In this document: piece after piece, positions 8,165-16,578 of the stretch | Layout of the letters: the number at the start of each line of letters is the position of its first letter | How positions within the stretch are numbered: position 1 is the stretch's first letter | Origin: Paracoxiella cheracis | GTDB lineage: Bacteria > Pseudomonadota > Gammaproteobacteria > Coxiellales > Coxiellaceae | Assembly (NCBI RefSeq): GCF_049348705.1 | Contig: NZ_CP186485.1 | Coordinates: forward strand, 620,001 to 684,000 | Length of the DNA: 64,000 nt | Direction of reading: 5' to 3' | The notes under the pieces: generated by a model | What the model was told of the DNA's origin: nothing | What the model saw: only the letters and a program-made list of their open reading frames with translations | Database searches by the model: none | Position numbers and translations under genes: made by a program

Positions 8165-8863
8165 ATGAAACAATTTGCTGATAGGTTGAATTATCTTTTA
8201 GATGTCAATGGATTCCCTCGCAAAGGAAAGGGGCGGCATAATGCATTGGCTCAAATGTTTCAGGTTTCACAAATCGCTGTTCGCAAATGGTTAGAGGGTG
8301 AAGGCAAGCCAAAAACTTCAAGAATAATTGAGATGGCAAATAGATTTAATGCCAATATAGATTGGCTGCTTTCAGGAAAAGGAGATCCATTTTTCCCAAC
8401 AAGACTGTCTGAAGCGAACCATAATAATAAACAGAGCAGCACAAATAAGACGCTCTCTATTAGATGGGTGCCAATTATTGAATGGGCTTCTGTCAGAGAT
8501 GGCGCCTCTATGAATCCACCTCCAACTGAAGAGTTTGGTTATATTCCAGTTCCGCTCAACAAATGCTCCGCAAATAGCTATGCTTTAAAAATTAAAGGTG
8601 AATCAATGATTGCCTCTTCAGGAGCAGAGCGCTCGTTTTTGCCAAATCAGATTATTGTCGTTGACCCTAATAAACGTGCCAAATGTGGAGATTATGTTAT
8701 CGCCACGATAGATCATGGTAATGAAGCTGTTTTTAAGCAATTTGTAATTGAAGACTCTATATTGTATTTGAAGCCACTGAATCCCAGATACCCACTTATA
8801 AAAATAAAAGGCAGCATAGAAATAATAGCAGCTGTAGTTTATCAACTAGATGATAATTTTTAA
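8165..8863 (+). CDS. Phage repressor, HTH plus S24 peptidase (CI/LexA-like)
   Basis: Prophage immunity repressor of 232 residues. N-terminal helix-turn-helix (LAQMFQVSQIAVRKWLEGEG, residues about 28-47), linker, then the S24 domain with Ser147 in KGESMI and Lys191 in EAVFKQF as the self-cleavage dyad. The Ala-Gly cleavage site expected near WVPIIEW is not evident (ASVRDG there), so RecA-stimulated cleavage may be altered or absent. Divergent from the leftward early operon, with operator palindromes on both sides (8076-8090, 9314-9328). Confidence 0.85.
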   Translation: MKQFADRLNYLLDVNGFPRKGKGRHNALAQMFQVSQIAVRKWLEGEGKPKTSRIIEMANRFNANIDWLLSGKGDPFFPTRLSEANHNNKQSSTNKTLSIRWVPIIEWASVRDGASMNPPPTEEFGYIPVPLNKCSANSYALKIKGESMIASSGAERSFLPNQIIVVDPNKRAKCGDYVIATIDHGNEAVFKQFVIEDSILYLKPLNPRYPLIKIKGSIEIIAAVVYQLDDNF

Positions 8864-8864
8864 G

Positions 8865-9200
8865 CTACTTGAAAAATATATACTTAATTAGACATCCGGC
8901 TATTACAAGTAGAAGCGGAGTAATAATTCTCCACAGCAATTTGCGAATAAACATAATTTCAGCTTTCAATTCTGTTCGTGAACTCCTAATATCAGCCTTA
9001 ATATTATGCTCAAACGTCTGCATCTCTTTTTTTAATTCAGAAACATCATTCTTTGAGCACTCCTTCGCTTCTTCTATATTATGAGCCAAGTCCCGTAATA
9101 CGGAATCAAGTCGATCAAAGTTCTTCATAAAATGAATGTTGTCTCGTTTCACTTCAGCTATAGAGACATCCAAATTTTCAATATTTTCATGTTTAGACAT
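8865..9200 (-). CDS. Coiled-coil protein with C-terminal membrane anchor
   Basis: 111 residues from ATG 9200 (gaggacggc upstream). A long heptad-like helix (NFDRLDSVLRDLAHNIEEAK through MQTFEHNIKADIRS) ends in a hydrophobic segment (IITPLLLVIAGCLIKYIFF), so it is probably tail-anchored in the inner membrane with the coiled coil in the cytoplasm. The layout resembles small phage exclusion or holin-accessory proteins, but I recognise no family. It converges on the repressor gene with 1 bp between the stops. Confidence 0.55.
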   Translation of the reverse strand: MSKHENIENLDVSIAEVKRDNIHFMKNFDRLDSVLRDLAHNIEEAKECSKNDVSELKKEMQTFEHNIKADIRSSRTELKAEIMFIRKLLWRIITPLLLVIAGCLIKYIFFK

Positions 9201-9302
9201 GCCGTCCTCGCTCAACACAGAGTGTCATTTGAGTTTAGCACCAGAAAATCGAATGGACAATAAAAACCCAAAAAAAAACCATCAAAACAGGTTATATTTA
9301 AA

Positions 9303-9331
9303 TTGACATTATTATAACTTTTAGTTAGAAT
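9303..9331 (+). promoter_or_regulatory. Rightward promoter with repressor operator in its spacer
   Basis: TTGACA (9303-9308), a 17-bp spacer and TAGAAT (9326-9331) form a near-consensus sigma-70 promoter. ATAACTTTTAGTTAG (9314-9328) occupies the spacer and matches the complement of the 8076-8090 operator at 14 of 15 positions. Repressor binding here would block RNA polymerase. Confidence 0.7.
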
Positions 9332-9563
9332 TTTATTCGTGACAAAAAACACCCAAAACGGCGAGGCAAGAACCGACCAATTACTTAACAACCTCCACTG
9401 AGGCAGAGGATTACTGGGAAGACTACGACAGCGCAGAGCTGTAGTGTCTAGGAATCAAACAACTGGAATAGGAATTTGGAATATGGAATCTTTAGCTAAG
9501 CGCAACGCAACCATTAACGTGACTCCTTGGATATCAAAATGTCATATAGAGGTTCTTAATCAA
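9332..9563 (+). other. Leader region downstream of the rightward promoter
   Basis: Directly after the -10 box, GTG 9339 opens a 20-codon frame (MTKNTQNGEARTDQLLNNLH) ending at 9401; it has no clear ribosome site. The rest shows no convincing gene. An ATG at about 9485 opens a long frame, but that frame is antisense to the DUF4145 gene. This may be a remnant of a cro-like gene or an untranslated leader. Confidence 0.35.
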
Positions 9564-10286
9564 TCAGGTTTTAGCGGCTTCCTCAGTAATAAAGCAAGAC
9601 GCATCATCGCTGTCAGCTATTCCCTCATTTGCGGCATTTGTTCTGGCTTTTCTGCTAAGCTCAATTTCTTTGGGAAGCTCATACATATATCTCAAAAACA
9701 ATGCAGTGAATTCTTTTGCCTGGCGCACTTGTTCTGTTTTATTTTCGGCTTGTTCAATTTTTATTGCTTCATGGGTTGCGTCATTTCCCAAAAGCCGAAT
9801 TTCACTAATCCAGTCTTTGATTGTCTCTGGAATAACGTGCTCTTCATGCAACTGATAAATTCTTTCCACAAGCTTTCCTTTTATGTGGGGAAATTTTTCA
9901 TTAATTGTCTCATTAAGTACAGTGCGACACCCCGAGATAATCAGAAACGCCGCTGTGGTGTTCAGCACCCCAAGATAGAGCTGCCTTATTTTATCAGGAA
10001 CATGGTTAGGAACATCCCCTTCATACTTCTTTGGATAGAGTTGTACATCAGTCGAAGAGTCGTCGCTCATATAGCGATCAAGCTCAACCGTAACCGCTTC
10101 TTCATCATTTTCCGGTCCCCACTGATTGTAACTATCAAACGGTATGACCCCACAAATAGGATTGTTACATTTATTGCATTTGCAGAGCATGCCTATTTTG
10201 TAATCAGATATTTGATAGGTTTTCAAGACAAGGCAACCCACACGTTGAGTCAGGCAATGTGGGCAATTTAAGGAGACTGTACTCAT
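9564..10286 (-). CDS. DUF4145-type protein with N-terminal zinc ribbon
   Basis: 240 residues. The N-terminus has paired cysteines (NCPHC and later CKCNKCNNP) that should bind zinc. The middle (AAFLIISGCRTVLNETINEK, then IRLLGNDATHEAIKIEQ) matches the DUF4145 pattern, a domain found in phage and defence contexts, often beside nucleases. It is oriented against its neighbours, and its ATG (10284-10286) shares the CATG tetranucleotide with the start of the next gene on the + strand. Specific function unknown. Confidence 0.7.
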   Translation of the reverse strand: MSTVSLNCPHCLTQRVGCLVLKTYQISDYKIGMLCKCNKCNNPICGVIPFDSYNQWGPENDEEAVTVELDRYMSDDSSTDVQLYPKKYEGDVPNHVPDKIRQLYLGVLNTTAAFLIISGCRTVLNETINEKFPHIKGKLVERIYQLHEEHVIPETIKDWISEIRLLGNDATHEAIKIEQAENKTEQVRQAKEFTALFLRYMYELPKEIELSRKARTNAANEGIADSDDASCFITEEAAKT

Positions 10287-10533
10287 GACTAATAATTCCT
10301 TTTCAGATCCAATCCACCGCTACATTTGCGAAATATATGAAATTTTTCAAAGCTATCCAGGCGACAGTGATTCAACAATGACGGCCTTGAGGAAGCTTTA
10401 TAACACATTAACTCCAGAACAAAAAGAGCCATTTATATCAGCATTGATTTCACAATTAGCGCATACCAACCACTTATTGGACATTCAAGCTAATACGTTA
10501 AACAGAATTAGCTTGATGGCAAAACAACCATAA
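10285..10533 (+). CDS. Hypothetical protein (82 aa)
   Basis: Starts at ATG 10285 with aaggag 10 nt upstream, inside the 5' end of the divergent DUF4145 gene. Helical, acidic protein (YICEIYEIFQSYPGDSDSTM; LTPEQKEPFISALISQLAHT). First gene of a rightward series with the ankyrin gene 11 bp downstream. No family recognised. Confidence 0.6.
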   Translation: MTNNSFSDPIHRYICEIYEIFQSYPGDSDSTMTALRKLYNTLTPEQKEPFISALISQLAHTNHLLDIQANTLNRISLMAKQP

Positions 10534-10544
10534 GGAACAGGAAT

Positions 10545-11102
10545 ATGGAAAACGCAACCGAAAATAAAAATGAAGCTCTAATAGACGCCGCTAAGCGTGG
10601 CCACCTCGAATATGTGAATTCTCTCATCGAGAACGGTGCTGATATTCATGCCGATGATGATTATGCGCTGAGATGGGCTGCCTATAGCGGTCATCTCGAC
10701 GTGGTGAAGTATCTCGTTGATAACGGCTCTGATATTCATGCTTACGATGATTATGCGCTGAGATGGGCTGCTGAAAACGGCTATCTCGACGTTGTGAAAT
10801 ATCTCATCGAGAACGGTGCTGATATTCATGCTTGGGATGATTGTGCGCTGGCATGGGCTGCTGCAATCGGTCATCTCGATGTCGTGAAATATCTCGTCGA
10901 GAACGGTGCTGATATTCATGCCGATGATGATTGCGCGCTGGAATGGGCTGCTGAAAACGGCAATATCGACGTGGTGAAATATCTCGTCGAGAACGGCGCT
11001 GATATTCATGCCGATGATGATTATGCGCTGAGATTGGCTGCTCGAAATGGTCATTTTGAGGTGGCGAAGTATCTCACTGCACTGGTGAGTGAAAAGGAGT
11101 AA
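10545..11102 (+). CDS. Ankyrin-repeat protein, mimivirus-like
   Basis: 185 residues made almost entirely of ankyrin repeats: a diverged first repeat (ALIDAAKRGHLEYVNSLIEN) and then five 30-residue repeats of the type GADIHADDDYALRWAA plus GHLDVVKYLVEN. The DYALRWAA wording is that of giant-virus and amoeba-associated ankyrins, shorter than the usual 33-residue repeat. No signal or membrane segment. In intracellular bacteria such proteins are often secreted effectors; here it sits in a prophage operon, so its role is open. Good ribosome site (aaggaacagg). The repeats are nearly identical in DNA, so copy number may vary. Confidence 0.9.
   Translation: MENATENKNEALIDAAKRGHLEYVNSLIENGADIHADDDYALRWAAYSGHLDVVKYLVDNGSDIHAYDDYALRWAAENGYLDVVKYLIENGADIHAWDDCALAWAAAIGHLDVVKYLVENGADIHADDDCALEWAAENGNIDVVKYLVENGADIHADDDYALRLAARNGHFEVAKYLTALVSEKE
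10635..11084 (+). repeat. Five 90-bp tandem repeats inside the ankyrin gene
   Basis: Units begin at about 10635, 10725, 10815, 10905 and 10995, each opening with ggtgctgatattcatgc or a near match. Low divergence between units suggests recent duplication or gene conversion and makes the number of units unstable. Confidence 0.85.
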
Positions 11103-11104
11103 TC

Positions 11105-11581
11105 ATGCCAGCAACACTAAAAAACATCATTGACCGCATTCATAGCAGACTGGAATACGAGCGCACGGCTTATCCCGATGTAGAGAAAACGTATTTAAAA
11201 ATCCACCCCAGTGATTACACCGAATATGTAAAGCACGAGGGTCATGCAGATTTTTATTTTACATACACAGAGGGTGCAAAAACGCGCAAAGTGATTATCT
11301 CTCTCTATCCGCTGGGTCAATGCGCTGCAATGAATATGGCGGCCCCTTATTACAAACGGTTGCGACAGATTACGAGCGAAGCAACAGTGCATGATGCAAA
11401 GAAAACCACGATTGCGCTGGGCGATATAAAAAACATGCTGGATGACAGTATTCATGCGATTGACCGCATGAGTGGTGACTATCCCAGGGAATTATTGCTG
11501 CACATGCGCGATTACGCTTCGTACGTTAACACAACCGGAAAAACAACATATCGCGGCATTACGTTGCAACAATATATATAG
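11105..11581 (+). CDS. Hypothetical protein (158 aa)
   Basis: Starts 2 bp after the ankyrin stop with aaaaggag upstream, so co-transcribed and probably coupled. Contains KTYLKIHPSDYTEYVKHEGH, ADFYFTYTEGAKTRKVIISL and a helical C-terminus. No signal peptide or membrane segment. I do not recognise a family. It is followed by gene B, the next member of the same operon. Confidence 0.65.
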   Translation: MPATLKNIIDRIHSRLEYERTAYPDVEKTYLKIHPSDYTEYVKHEGHADFYFTYTEGAKTRKVIISLYPLGQCAAMNMAAPYYKRLRQITSEATVHDAKKTTIALGDIKNMLDDSIHAIDRMSGDYPRELLLHMRDYASYVNTTGKTTYRGITLQQYI

Positions 11582-11592
11582 AGGAAAACAAC

Positions 11593-11646
11593 ATGCCAAA
11601 GCGTGACCCACTTAAGAATATGAAAGCAATGCTAGATCGCTATATT
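11593..11646 (+). pseudogene. 5' part of hypothetical gene B, cut by IS copy B
   Basis: ATG 11593 follows gaggaaaacaac and encodes MPKRDPLKNMKAMLDRYI before the IS starts at 11647. The other part lies at 887-1084 on the minus strand. The last 6 bases here (TATATT) equal the complement of the bases at 1079-1084, the signature of one original insertion later split by inversion. Confidence 0.8.
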
Positions 11647-13367
11647 TTGGACTTTGGATAAATTTATAAAAATAATTAAAAATTGCTTGACATAGAAACC
11701 GAAAAAAAATTTTACGTTGTAAACAACGTTTGTTCGAAAAAATAAAATAAGGAACAAACGATGTTAGCGACAGAAAAACTAAAACAATTCCGTACATTCC
11801 TCTACAACATCTTCCCCGCGCGACGCGATGCCAATATGAATTTACTCGATGCCCTTTCAAGCCATGGCCATCGCTGCAAAACACCCATAGAATTATGTGA
11901 ATCGCCATACTTTGAACGTGAATACAGTAGTATTACCGATGCGATTAGCGATGGTTTGTCGGTAGCAAATTGTTGGGATAGCATGATGAAAATACAATAT
12001 GAACATGTGAGTCATAGCGATGACCGTGTGATCATTATTGCGGATACGACACCACAGTCGCGTCAAAGTGCACACTGTGTTGAAGATCGCCATGTGGTTT
12101 ACAGCCCTAATCCAGCACCGGGTAACAAACCGATTACCATTGGACATGAATATTCAACGGTATCACTATTGCCCAATGATGGTGCAGCTCAAGAAAAGCA
12201 TTGGTTAGTTCCACTGGATACGAGGCGCGTTAAAAGCGATGAAAAAGGCAATGTAGTTGGGATGCAGCAAATTAACCGTTGTATTGCAGACTTAGCGCTT
12301 ACTCATAAATTGGTGGTTAGCGTGGCTGATTCAAAATATGGTACAGAAGCTTGCCGTAAACTGGTTAGCGAAAATCCCAATTGGGTACATCTTTTCCGTT
12401 TTAACAGTACCCGTAATGTTTTCGCGCCCGCATCAATAGAAGATAATACCTCAGGAAGTATAAAACGCTATGGTGATGCGATGAAACTAAACGACAGCAC
12501 GACTCACCGTGAATCCGATGAGATTGTGCAGCAACCCATTACAACCCGCAGTGGCAAAACTTACCAATTGGAGATTAAAATATGGCGTGACCAATTACTG
12601 CGTGGTTCAAAGCAATTTAAAGGATATGAGCATCCTGTTACTGTTGTGCAATTGGTTGCGGTTGATGCTAACGGTAAATCTTTATATAAAAATCCACTCT
12701 GGTTAGGACTCGCTGGTGAACGACGTAATGAAATCACAGCATTAGAAGCGTATCACTATTACGATAGACGCTATGACATTGAACACTACTTTCGTTTTGG
12801 TAAAGACAAACTGTTATTTGACCGATACCAAACACCGGATGTTAAGCACGAAGAAGATTGGTGGCGGATGACAGCATTAGCGTATACGCAACTTTATCTA
12901 GCGAGGAATCTTGCCCCGATTTTACCGAAAAAATGGGAGCGGTATTTGCCGAGCTTCCAAGTGGATAACGAAAAACCATCAATAACTGCGACCCCTTCAC
13001 AAACGCAACGGGGTTTTTCTACGGTGCTTGATACCGTTGGCACGCCTGCTAATCTCTGCAAACCACGCGGTAATCCGCAAGGCAGAACCAAAGGTGATAC
13101 GCAGGGGAAACGCACGCGACATCCTGCTATTTTCAAAAATAGCAACTCAAAAATTAAAACGATTCAGAGGACTGAAGAAAAGACGCAAAACTCAGACCCT
13201 GAAAAAATAGAGGATTTGATTGGGATAGTAAAATCATGGTTGGATAAAATAAATTTTACACCTGAGCAATTCTACGAATTGCTGCAAAAAACAGCTTAAG
13301 ATTTAGAAACTCACATTTTTTGATTATTGTCCTAACTGGCAAGGGATTTTATTTATCCAAAGTCCAA
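11647..13367 (+). mobile_element. IS copy B with a DDE transposase (1721 bp)
   Basis: Same ends as copy A (ttggactttggataaa and its complement) in opposite orientation. Left flank TATATT and right flank TATTAT do not make a convincing direct repeat. On the right it abuts the truncated ABC transporter gene. Confidence 0.9.
11761..13299 (+). CDS. DDE transposase of the IS4/IS701-like superfamily
   Basis: 512 residues, nearly identical to the product of 1153-2691. Differences are isolated (DTQGK here; FTPEQF here against FTPEKF). All catalytic-region motifs are present and the frame is open, so this copy may be active. The near-identity of the two copies supports recent duplication and makes homologous recombination between them easy. 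Confidence 0.85.
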   Translation: MLATEKLKQFRTFLYNIFPARRDANMNLLDALSSHGHRCKTPIELCESPYFEREYSSITDAISDGLSVANCWDSMMKIQYEHVSHSDDRVIIIADTTPQSRQSAHCVEDRHVVYSPNPAPGNKPITIGHEYSTVSLLPNDGAAQEKHWLVPLDTRRVKSDEKGNVVGMQQINRCIADLALTHKLVVSVADSKYGTEACRKLVSENPNWVHLFRFNSTRNVFAPASIEDNTSGSIKRYGDAMKLNDSTTHRESDEIVQQPITTRSGKTYQLEIKIWRDQLLRGSKQFKGYEHPVTVVQLVAVDANGKSLYKNPLWLGLAGERRNEITALEAYHYYDRRYDIEHYFRFGKDKLLFDRYQTPDVKHEEDWWRMTALAYTQLYLARNLAPILPKKWERYLPSFQVDNEKPSITATPSQTQRGFSTVLDTVGTPANLCKPRGNPQGRTKGDTQGKRTRHPAIFKNSNSKIKTIQRTEEKTQNSDPEKIEDLIGIVKSWLDKINFTPEQFYELLQKTA

Positions 13368-15207
13368 TATTATGTTTGTGTATAATTTTGTTATCAAGGC
13401 AAACTCTGTCAGCATGTTACTCCAATTTTTTGTTGGAGCAGCCATAGCGCTAATTGGATTTTCAATATTATCTAAACTTCGAACAAAGCAGTTATCGATT
13501 GTAGGCGCACGTTTAGATCGAGTTGTGGGCGATCAGATTTTTCAACGCTTGTTGTACTTATCACCCAGTTACATTGAATCGGCAAGTGTTGGCTCTCAGG
13601 TGGCAAGACTAAAAGATTTTTCTCGCTTACGGGAATACGTGACGGGGCAACTCATGACAACTTCGTTCGAAATCCCTTTTATACTGACTGGCATAGTCAT
13701 TATTGCATTGTTGGGTGGACTGCTTGTCTTCATTCCTCTCATTGCGATTGCATTTTATGTATTTATGGTTTTTTTCATGTATCGTGAGTTGCGAAGACGG
13801 CTTTTCGAATCAGGAAGGAAGGGTGCTAAAGAACAAGAGTTTGTCCTAGAAGCGGTGAAAAAATTACGAGCGCTTAAATATACGGCATCATTGGAAACGT
13901 GGGAAAAGAGACAGCGCGATCTTTCTGCAGACGCAACCTTTGACAGCCGATGCGCGCCATGGAGAGCGAAGCGAAGGCGCGTATTCCGCGGTAGGCTCGG
14001 ATTTTTTGCCGAGCGTAAGCGACTGCAAAAAATCTTTACGAGCCGTCAAGTCATTTGAGAGCCCGTGCGTAGTCGAGCCGTGAGGTCGCGGAGCGCGGGC
14101 GACGAGGACGTCCGCGGCTATTTAAGTTGTCGCGTATTGCGAGTCGATTATTGACAGGGATGGCAATAATCTATCACGAGCATCGCGACACGCTTGTTTA
14201 GGAATGTGATTTTGTCTGGGGTGAATAGTGCTATTTCTGATTTTGTCACCATTGCAACGGGAATGTTGGTGCTCGGATTTGGTGCGGTTCGCATCATCGA
14301 TGGAACATTAAGCGTTGGCGCAATGCTGGCGATTATGATATTGAGTTGGCGAATTTTGGCACCCATAAAAACTGTTTTTAATATGTATCCTCGCGTCATA
14401 CAAATGGGCAACAGCTTGCGACAAATTACGAAACTCATGCGTATTAAGTCGGAAGTAAAATCAACCGATTTAGGTAGATCGAGATTATTTGGGTTGCGAG
14501 GTGAGATTACTTTTAGGCAGGTGAGTTTACGGTATCCCAATGCTTATCAGCCTGCATTAATTGGTGTCGATTTCAATGTAAAACCGGGTGAGCAGGTTGC
14601 CATCACGGGTCGTAATGGATCAGGAAAATCCAGTATTTTTAAACTTCTGTTACGAATGTGCCAACAACAAATGGGATCTGTTTTAATTGATCAGCAAGAT
14701 ATCCGACAGTTTAACGAAATTGAATTACGCAGTGTGATTGGTTACCTCCCGCAAGTACCAGAACTATTTTATGGAACGATTGCCGATAATATCCGCCTTT
14801 CAAGTCCAGGCGCTACCGATGAAGACGTTGAAAAGGTCGCAGCGAGAGTAGGAATTCTTGACACGATTCGTACGCTTCCCAAAGGAATACACGCGCATAT
14901 TCGTGATTTCAGTACAGAGAAGCTCTCTGTTGGTTTTCAACGTAGCCTATGTTTGGCGCGTGCTTTGCTTAAACAAGCGCCTATTTTATTGTTAGATGAA
15001 CCCACGAGTGGACTGGATGAAAAAGCTAATGAGAACTTGCTTCATATATTGGAAAACCTTCGTGGAAAAATCACGGTATTAATCGTAACCTACCGGCCTT
15101 CTTATATGAAACTTATGGACAAGGTTTTGGTGCTGGATGACGGGCGATTAATTTTGCAAGGTCCACCCAATCAGGTTATGCCTGAAATTATTAAGGAGAT
15201 CGTATGA
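13368..15207 (+). pseudogene. Type I secretion ABC transporter (HlyB/LapB-like), truncated and interrupted
   Basis: Inner-membrane exporter of RTX-type proteins. The IS has removed the 5' end, including any C39-like domain and the first membrane helices. The remaining membrane part (SVSMLLQFFVGAAIALIGFS to LSADATFDS) is cut by GIE copy 3 and resumes in frame as FRNVILSGVNSAISDFV. The ATPase has Walker A GRNGSGKSS and Walker B ILLLDEPTSGLDE, but its signature is LSVGFQRS instead of LSGGQRQ, which should impair ATP hydrolysis. Three independent defects make this a dead gene. It precedes its HlyD partner with a 4-bp overlap. Confidence 0.85.
13948..14196 (+). mobile_element. GIE copy 3 (249 bp)
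   Basis: Identical in appearance to copy 1; here element and host gene share orientation. Removal joins GAC AGC | TTT AGG AAT in frame. No target duplication. Confidence 0.9.
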
Positions 15208-16569
15208 ACTTGTTTAAGCGCTACAGGCAGCTTAAGAGAATGTCTACAACGGCATTGTTAGAGGAATCTCCACAATTGCCGTTGATTTTTTGGGGTGTTA
15301 TTGTCATCTCAACGATTATTCTACTCCTGATTTTATGGGCTTCATTTGCAACTATCCAAGAGACAGCAATTACCTACGGTGAAGTGGTGCCTATGGGTCA
15401 TGAGCAAAAAGTACAGCATCTTGAGGGAGGAATCGTTCAGCAAGTGTTTGTTAGCAATGGTGATGAAGTTAAAAAAGGACAGTTGCTTATTAAAATGGAT
15501 GAGGCAGCCAGTAAAGCAGAGCTTGAAAAAGCGCGAAGCCAAGAGATTGCTTTAACTTTAAATAAAGAGCGATTAGAAGCCTATTTAGAAAAAAAACCTG
15601 CGAATCTCTTAAAATGGAGTCAAGCCGTTATTCGGTCAAAATATAATACCGTTGATCGGAGTGAGGAAATTAAAGAACTGCTTGAAGAGGAAAAAGCATT
15701 ATTGGCATCGCAAAACGAAAAACGTCAAAATCAAGAAAGTATTTTAAAGGATCAGCTCACGCAGGAACAAGAGCAATTGAAGAAGTTTGAACATCAATTA
15801 CAAGTGTGGGATCAGCACTTAAAATTATTGACGGAAGAATTAGAAATATTTAAGAAACTAAAAAGAGAGCAATATGTATCACATCGAGGATATTTAACAA
15901 TATTAAGGGAGCTTAATAGATAGCGCGAAAGGTGAGCGGGCACGCCTGCTTTCTGAGATTACTCGAATAAAAGAAGTGATTATTGAATACCAGCACAAAA
16001 TGGGAGAGTTAGATGCAACGTTAAATGCAGACGCCCAAAAAGAATTAGGTGAGACCACGGATAAATTACTAGTATTGCGTCATCAAATTGAAATACTTGA
16101 AAACGCTTTAAAACACAGCGATGTGCGTTCGCCGGTAGACGGAATTGTGAAAGGCTTGCGAGTCCATCCTGGAAACGTGATTCAGCCAGCGGGAGTTCTA
16201 GTTGAAATTGTACCGCTAAATCAAGAAATGATTGTTGAAACGCGCATACAGCCACGAGATATTGGACACGTTAAAGTAGGTGATGAAGTGGTGGTTAAGC
16301 CATTGACATATCGCTATTCTCGGTACGGTAGCTTGAAGGGCGAACTGATTAAAATCTCTGCTTCAACGTTTCAGGATGAAAATAATATGCTCTACTATCA
16401 AGCGGAGATTAAACTGCATCAACAATACTTAATGCGGGGAACTGAAAAAAAACGATTGATTCCTGGCATGACCGTCGAGGCTGACATCCTGACGGGCCAG
16501 AAAACTTTAATGCAATATTTACTCACTCCTATCCGAGCATCAGGGTCGGGTGCTTTTCATGAACGCTGA
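15204..16569 (+). pseudogene. Type I secretion membrane fusion protein (HlyD/LapC family), frameshifted
   Basis: Periplasmic adaptor linking the ABC exporter to TolC. N-terminal membrane helix (VIVISTIILLLILWASFATI), lipoyl half (EGGIVQQVFVSNGDEVKKGQ), long coiled coil, second lipoyl half (VRSPVDGIVKGLRVHPGNVI) and beta-barrel domain. The frame breaks at about 15920, where atagatag looks like a 4-bp tandem duplication: deleting one atag gives ...GAG CTT AAT AGC GCG AAA..., rejoining the two halves. It follows the broken ABC gene, so the whole system is inactive. No RTX substrate gene is visible. Confidence 0.85.
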
Positions 16570-16578
16570 GATAAAGGT

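Noticed and set aside
9444..10271. Long + strand frame (275 codons)
   Set aside because: Antisense to the DUF4145 gene, which has better composition, a zinc-ribbon motif and a ribosome site. The long frame is rich in Cys/Phe/Ile in the manner of a shadow.
1085..13367. Composite transposon formed by the two inverted IS copies
   Set aside because: The outer flanks (AATATA at 1079-1084 and TATTAT at 13368) are not a direct duplication, and the split gene shows an inversion instead.
15976..16569. Separate second HlyD-like gene
   Set aside because: It is the second half of one HlyD gene displaced by a 4-bp duplication; no start site of its own.
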